The notes beneath the pieces are model-generated. The model was given only the letters and a program-made list of their open reading frames with translations, did no database searches and was not told the DNA's origin. 64,000 nt of DNA from an uncultured Collinsella sp. Lineage in GTDB: Bacteria; Actinomycetota; Coriobacteriia; Coriobacteriales; Coriobacteriaceae. A program made the translations under genes and the position numbers. Shown here piece by piece: positions 60,809 to 64,000 of the stretch. The stretch is from contig CAKUBM010000005.1 of NCBI GenBank assembly GCA_934643145.1, forward strand, positions 33,233 through 97,232, written 5' to 3'. The number at the start of each line of letters is the position of its first letter. The stretch's first letter is position 1.

Positions 60809-61485
60809 CACTCAAAATCTTCTTGACCCAGATCGACATACAAACTGCGCTTGCGAATGTAGCCGAGCACAGACTCGCTCGTAAGATAGCGCACGCTCAT
60901 GCCGCGGGCAACTCGCTTACGAATGTTCGTCGAGCTGATCGCCAGCGCCGGAATCTGAATATAGCGCACATCGAACGGCAGCCCCGACTCTTTGATTCGG
61001 GCACGCGCCGTATCGATATCAAAACCCGGTCGCGTCGCCGCAATAAAGGTAGCAAGCTCAGCGATTCGCTCGGCATCATGCCAGGTCACAATATCGATAA
61101 TCGCGTCGGCGCCCGTAATAAAGTAGAGCTTTACCTGCGGCGGGTAAAAGTCGCGAAGGGCATGAAGCGTATCGGCCGTATAGGTTACGCCCGGACGGTC
61201 AATCTCGAACCGGCTCGCCAAAAAGGCCGGGTTCGCGGCGGTGGCGAGGACCGTCATGGCATAACGGTCCTCGGCAGGCGTCACCGGCTTGTCAAGCTTA
61301 AAGGCAGGAGAGCCCGCCGGCATAAAGAGCACAGCGTCCAAGTCGAGCGACTCGCGCGCCTGCTCGGCAGTCACCAGGTGCCCGTAATGAATCGGGTCGA
61401 ATGTGCCGCCCATAATGCCAAGCCGAAACTCTTTGCCCTCTTTTATGGGCAGCTCGGGCAAACCGATTCCACCGCGCAGCGACAT
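60808..61485 (-). CDS. nadD: Nicotinate-nucleotide adenylyltransferase
   Basis: Makes deamido-NAD from nicotinate mononucleotide and ATP. GIMGGTFDPIHYGHLVTAEQ is the nucleotidyltransferase HxGH signature and the late ISSTNIRKRVARGMSVRYL carries the SSTxIR motif. 225 residues; about 20 residues precede the core, so a later start is possible, though only the 61485 ATG follows the obg stop with a usable ribosome site. Confidence 0.95.
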   Translation of the reverse strand: MSLRGGIGLPELPIKEGKEFRLGIMGGTFDPIHYGHLVTAEQARESLDLDAVLFMPAGSPAFKLDKPVTPAEDRYAMTVLATAANPAFLASRFEIDRPGVTYTADTLHALRDFYPPQVKLYFITGADAIIDIVTWHDAERIAELATFIAATRPGFDIDTARARIKESGLPFDVRYIQIPALAISSTNIRKRVARGMSVRYLTSESVLGYIRKRSLYVDLGQEDFE

Positions 61486-61488
61486 GGC

Positions 61489-62967
<1,479 letters not shown>

Positions 62968-62971
62968 CTAC

Positions 62972-63014
62972 AAAAAGAGGGAGACCCTTGAATCCTAAAA
63001 CTCAAGTGCCTCCC
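62972..63014 (-). terminator. Intrinsic terminator after rpmA
   Basis: GGGAG and CTTGA segments pair with TCAAG and CTCCC around a nine-base loop; TCTTTTT follows on the minus strand. It lies 26 bases past rpmA and ahead of obg, so obg depends on partial read-through or its own promoter. Confidence 0.75.
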
Positions 63015-63039
63015 ACATATGTGCTCTATGAAGGGTGAA

Positions 63040-63297
63040 TTACGCGTTCGCGAGCGGGCGTACGCTGACCCTGTGCTTGATACCCTTGTGGAACTCAACG
63101 GTACCGTCGACCAGCGCGAACAGCGTGTCGTCCTTGCCACGGCCAACGTTCTCACCCGGGTGGATGTGAGTGCCGTGCTGACGGACGAGAATCGTGCCCG
63201 TGGTTACCGTCTGGCCGGCATAGCGCTTCGTGCCAAGGCGCTGACCGCGGGAGTCACGGCCATTACGGGAGGAACCGAGTCCTTTTTTGTGTGCCAT
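63040..63297 (-). CDS. rpmA: 50S ribosomal protein L27
   Basis: L27 reaches toward the peptidyl transferase centre. The 85-residue protein starts [20 protein letters not shown] and has [20 protein letters not shown]. No Firmicutes-type cleavable N-terminal extension is present; the sequence begins directly with AHKKG. 33 bases after rplU. Confidence 0.97.
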   Translation of the reverse strand: MAHKKGLGSSRNGRDSRGQRLGTKRYAGQTVTTGTILVRQHGTHIHPGENVGRGKDDTLFALVDGTVEFHKGIKHRVSVRPLANA

Positions 63298-63330
63298 TGT
63301 GTATACCTACTCTTTCGTTACGAGTGTAAT

Positions 63331-63705
63331 CTACTCGGCGACGGGAGCCTCGGCAACAGCCTCGGCCTCTGCCTTGACAGCCTTCTTGGCGCGGGACGTA
63401 GCCTGGACCTTCACGATCTTCAGCTTGGTGAGCTGCTGACGGTGACCCTTCAGACGACGATAGCGCTTACGCTTGTGGAACTTGAAGACCAGCTGCTTCT
63501 CGCCCTTGAACTGCTCAACGATCTGAGCGGTAACCTTGGCCTTGGCCAGCTTGTCGGGATCGGTGACGATCTTCTTACCATCGTTGAGGAAGATGACCGG
63601 CAGGGTGACCTTGTCGCCCTCATTGCCCTCGATCTTCTCGACGGTGATGACATCGTCGGTGGCGACCTTGTACTGCTTGCCGCCCGTGTTAACGATTGCG
63701 TACAT
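63331..63705 (-). CDS. rplU: 50S ribosomal protein L21
   Basis: L21 binds 23S rRNA near L20. MYAIVNTGGKQYKVATDDVI and KFHKRKRYRRLKGHRQQLT are diagnostic. ATG at 63705 has AAGGG upstream; the seven extra in-frame residues upstream are not part of the family. 124 residues, with an Ala/Glu/Val tail of about 22 residues. Precedes rpmA. Confidence 0.96.
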   Translation of the reverse strand: MYAIVNTGGKQYKVATDDVITVEKIEGNEGDKVTLPVIFLNDGKKIVTDPDKLAKAKVTAQIVEQFKGEKQLVFKFHKRKRYRRLKGHRQQLTKLKIVKVQATSRAKKAVKAEAEAVAEAPVAE

Positions 63706-63772
63706 GTTTACTTGCCCTTCATGCATCAGTTAGTGCAACAGCCGAATATAGTAGCAGGCGAAAATACCCCCG

Positions 63773-64000
63773 TCAACGAGTATGTGGAGCAAATCCACAA
63801 GTTCGCACAGGTATGGGGCTGACGAGTCGGCCCTCGTCGTCCTCGCATGCTTGATTCTGACGCTCGACATCGTAGGAGCAGATGGTCACGAGGTCTTGCA
63901 TACCGGTGGAAACAATAGGTGCATCCACGCCCGGGGTCAAGCCCTGCAACAAAACATCAGCTGCAGAAAGCAAAATTTCCGGACGCATGGAGCCCTCGTT
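63773..64000 (-). CDS. Unrecognised open reading frame cut by the right edge
   Basis: A minus-strand frame open from the window edge to a stop at 63773. It has an internal ATG at 63988 (MRPEILLSAADVLLQGLTPG), but four more sense codons run to the edge, so the start is not known. 67 bases separate it from rplU. It contains hydrophobic and polar stretches, two or three cysteines and no motif I recognise. It may be the C-terminus of a longer gene, or non-coding. Upstream of rplU many actinobacteria carry an RNase E/G gene, but this sequence does not look like its end. Confidence 0.3.
   Translation of the reverse strand, partial: NEGSMRPEILLSAADVLLQGLTPGVDAPIVSTGMQDLVTICSYDVERQNQACEDDEGRLVSPIPVRTCGFAPHTR

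Overview
The window is a GC-rich chromosomal segment of a bacterium that looks like a member of the Coriobacteriia (Collinsella-like). This is an inference from gene content, not from a database search. Pointers are an actinobacterial-type integration host factor beside gmk and rpoZ, Shine-Dalgarno-led genes with many GTG/TTG starts, a DnaJ paralogue beside dnaJ, adhE as a fermentation enzyme, and pyruvate phosphate dikinase with its regulator. It is almost entirely housekeeping DNA. About 56 of 62 genes lie on the minus strand in long, tightly packed operons. Only rpmB, adhE, a small kinase-like gene and dinB are on the plus strand.

Layout, left to right: (1) 0-13 kb: pnp (partial), rpsO, then mtaB-phoH-ybeY-dgkA-era-recO; dnaJ, a membrane-anchored DnaJ paralogue, hemW, dusB and lepA. 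(2) 13-20 kb: rpsT, holA, the DNA-uptake pair comEA-comEC, thiI, and mihF-gmk-rpoZ. (3) 20-26 kb: the pyrimidine operon pyrR-B-C-K-D-F behind a candidate attenuator. (4) 26-31.5 kb: a plus-strand island with rpmB, a REP-associated Y1 transposase gene flanked by 49-bp inverted repeats, adhE and an aminoglycoside-phosphotransferase-fold kinase. (5) 31.5-48.5 kb: rpsB-tsf, pyrH-frr-uppS-cdsA-dxr-rseP-ispG-proS (translation, isoprenoid and envelope precursors), then rplS, rnhB, yraN-comM-dprA and trmFO-xer. (6) 48.6-58.2 kb: ppdK with its regulatory kinase/phosphorylase gene, glyQ-glyS, and rpsP-khpA-rimM-trmD-lepB. (7) 58.3-64 kb: dinB (plus), then rplU-rpmA, obg-nadD-yqeK-rsfS, and an open reading frame cut by the right edge.

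The genes fall into ribosome assembly and translation quality control (era, ybeY, recycling factor, obg, rsfS, lepA, rimM, trmD, thiI, dusB, mtaB, trmFO, seven or more ribosomal proteins), DNA uptake and repair (comEA, comEC, dprA, comM/yifB, recO, dinB, holA, xer), and precursor synthesis. The points most worth a second look are the transposase with its repeats, the membrane DnaJ, a winged-helix-like insertion in the site-2 protease, a recombinase gene that seems to start at ATA, candidate leaderless promoters (lepA, dinB), and phased direct repeats before ppdK. I saw no rRNA, tRNA, CRISPR array, prophage or defence island.
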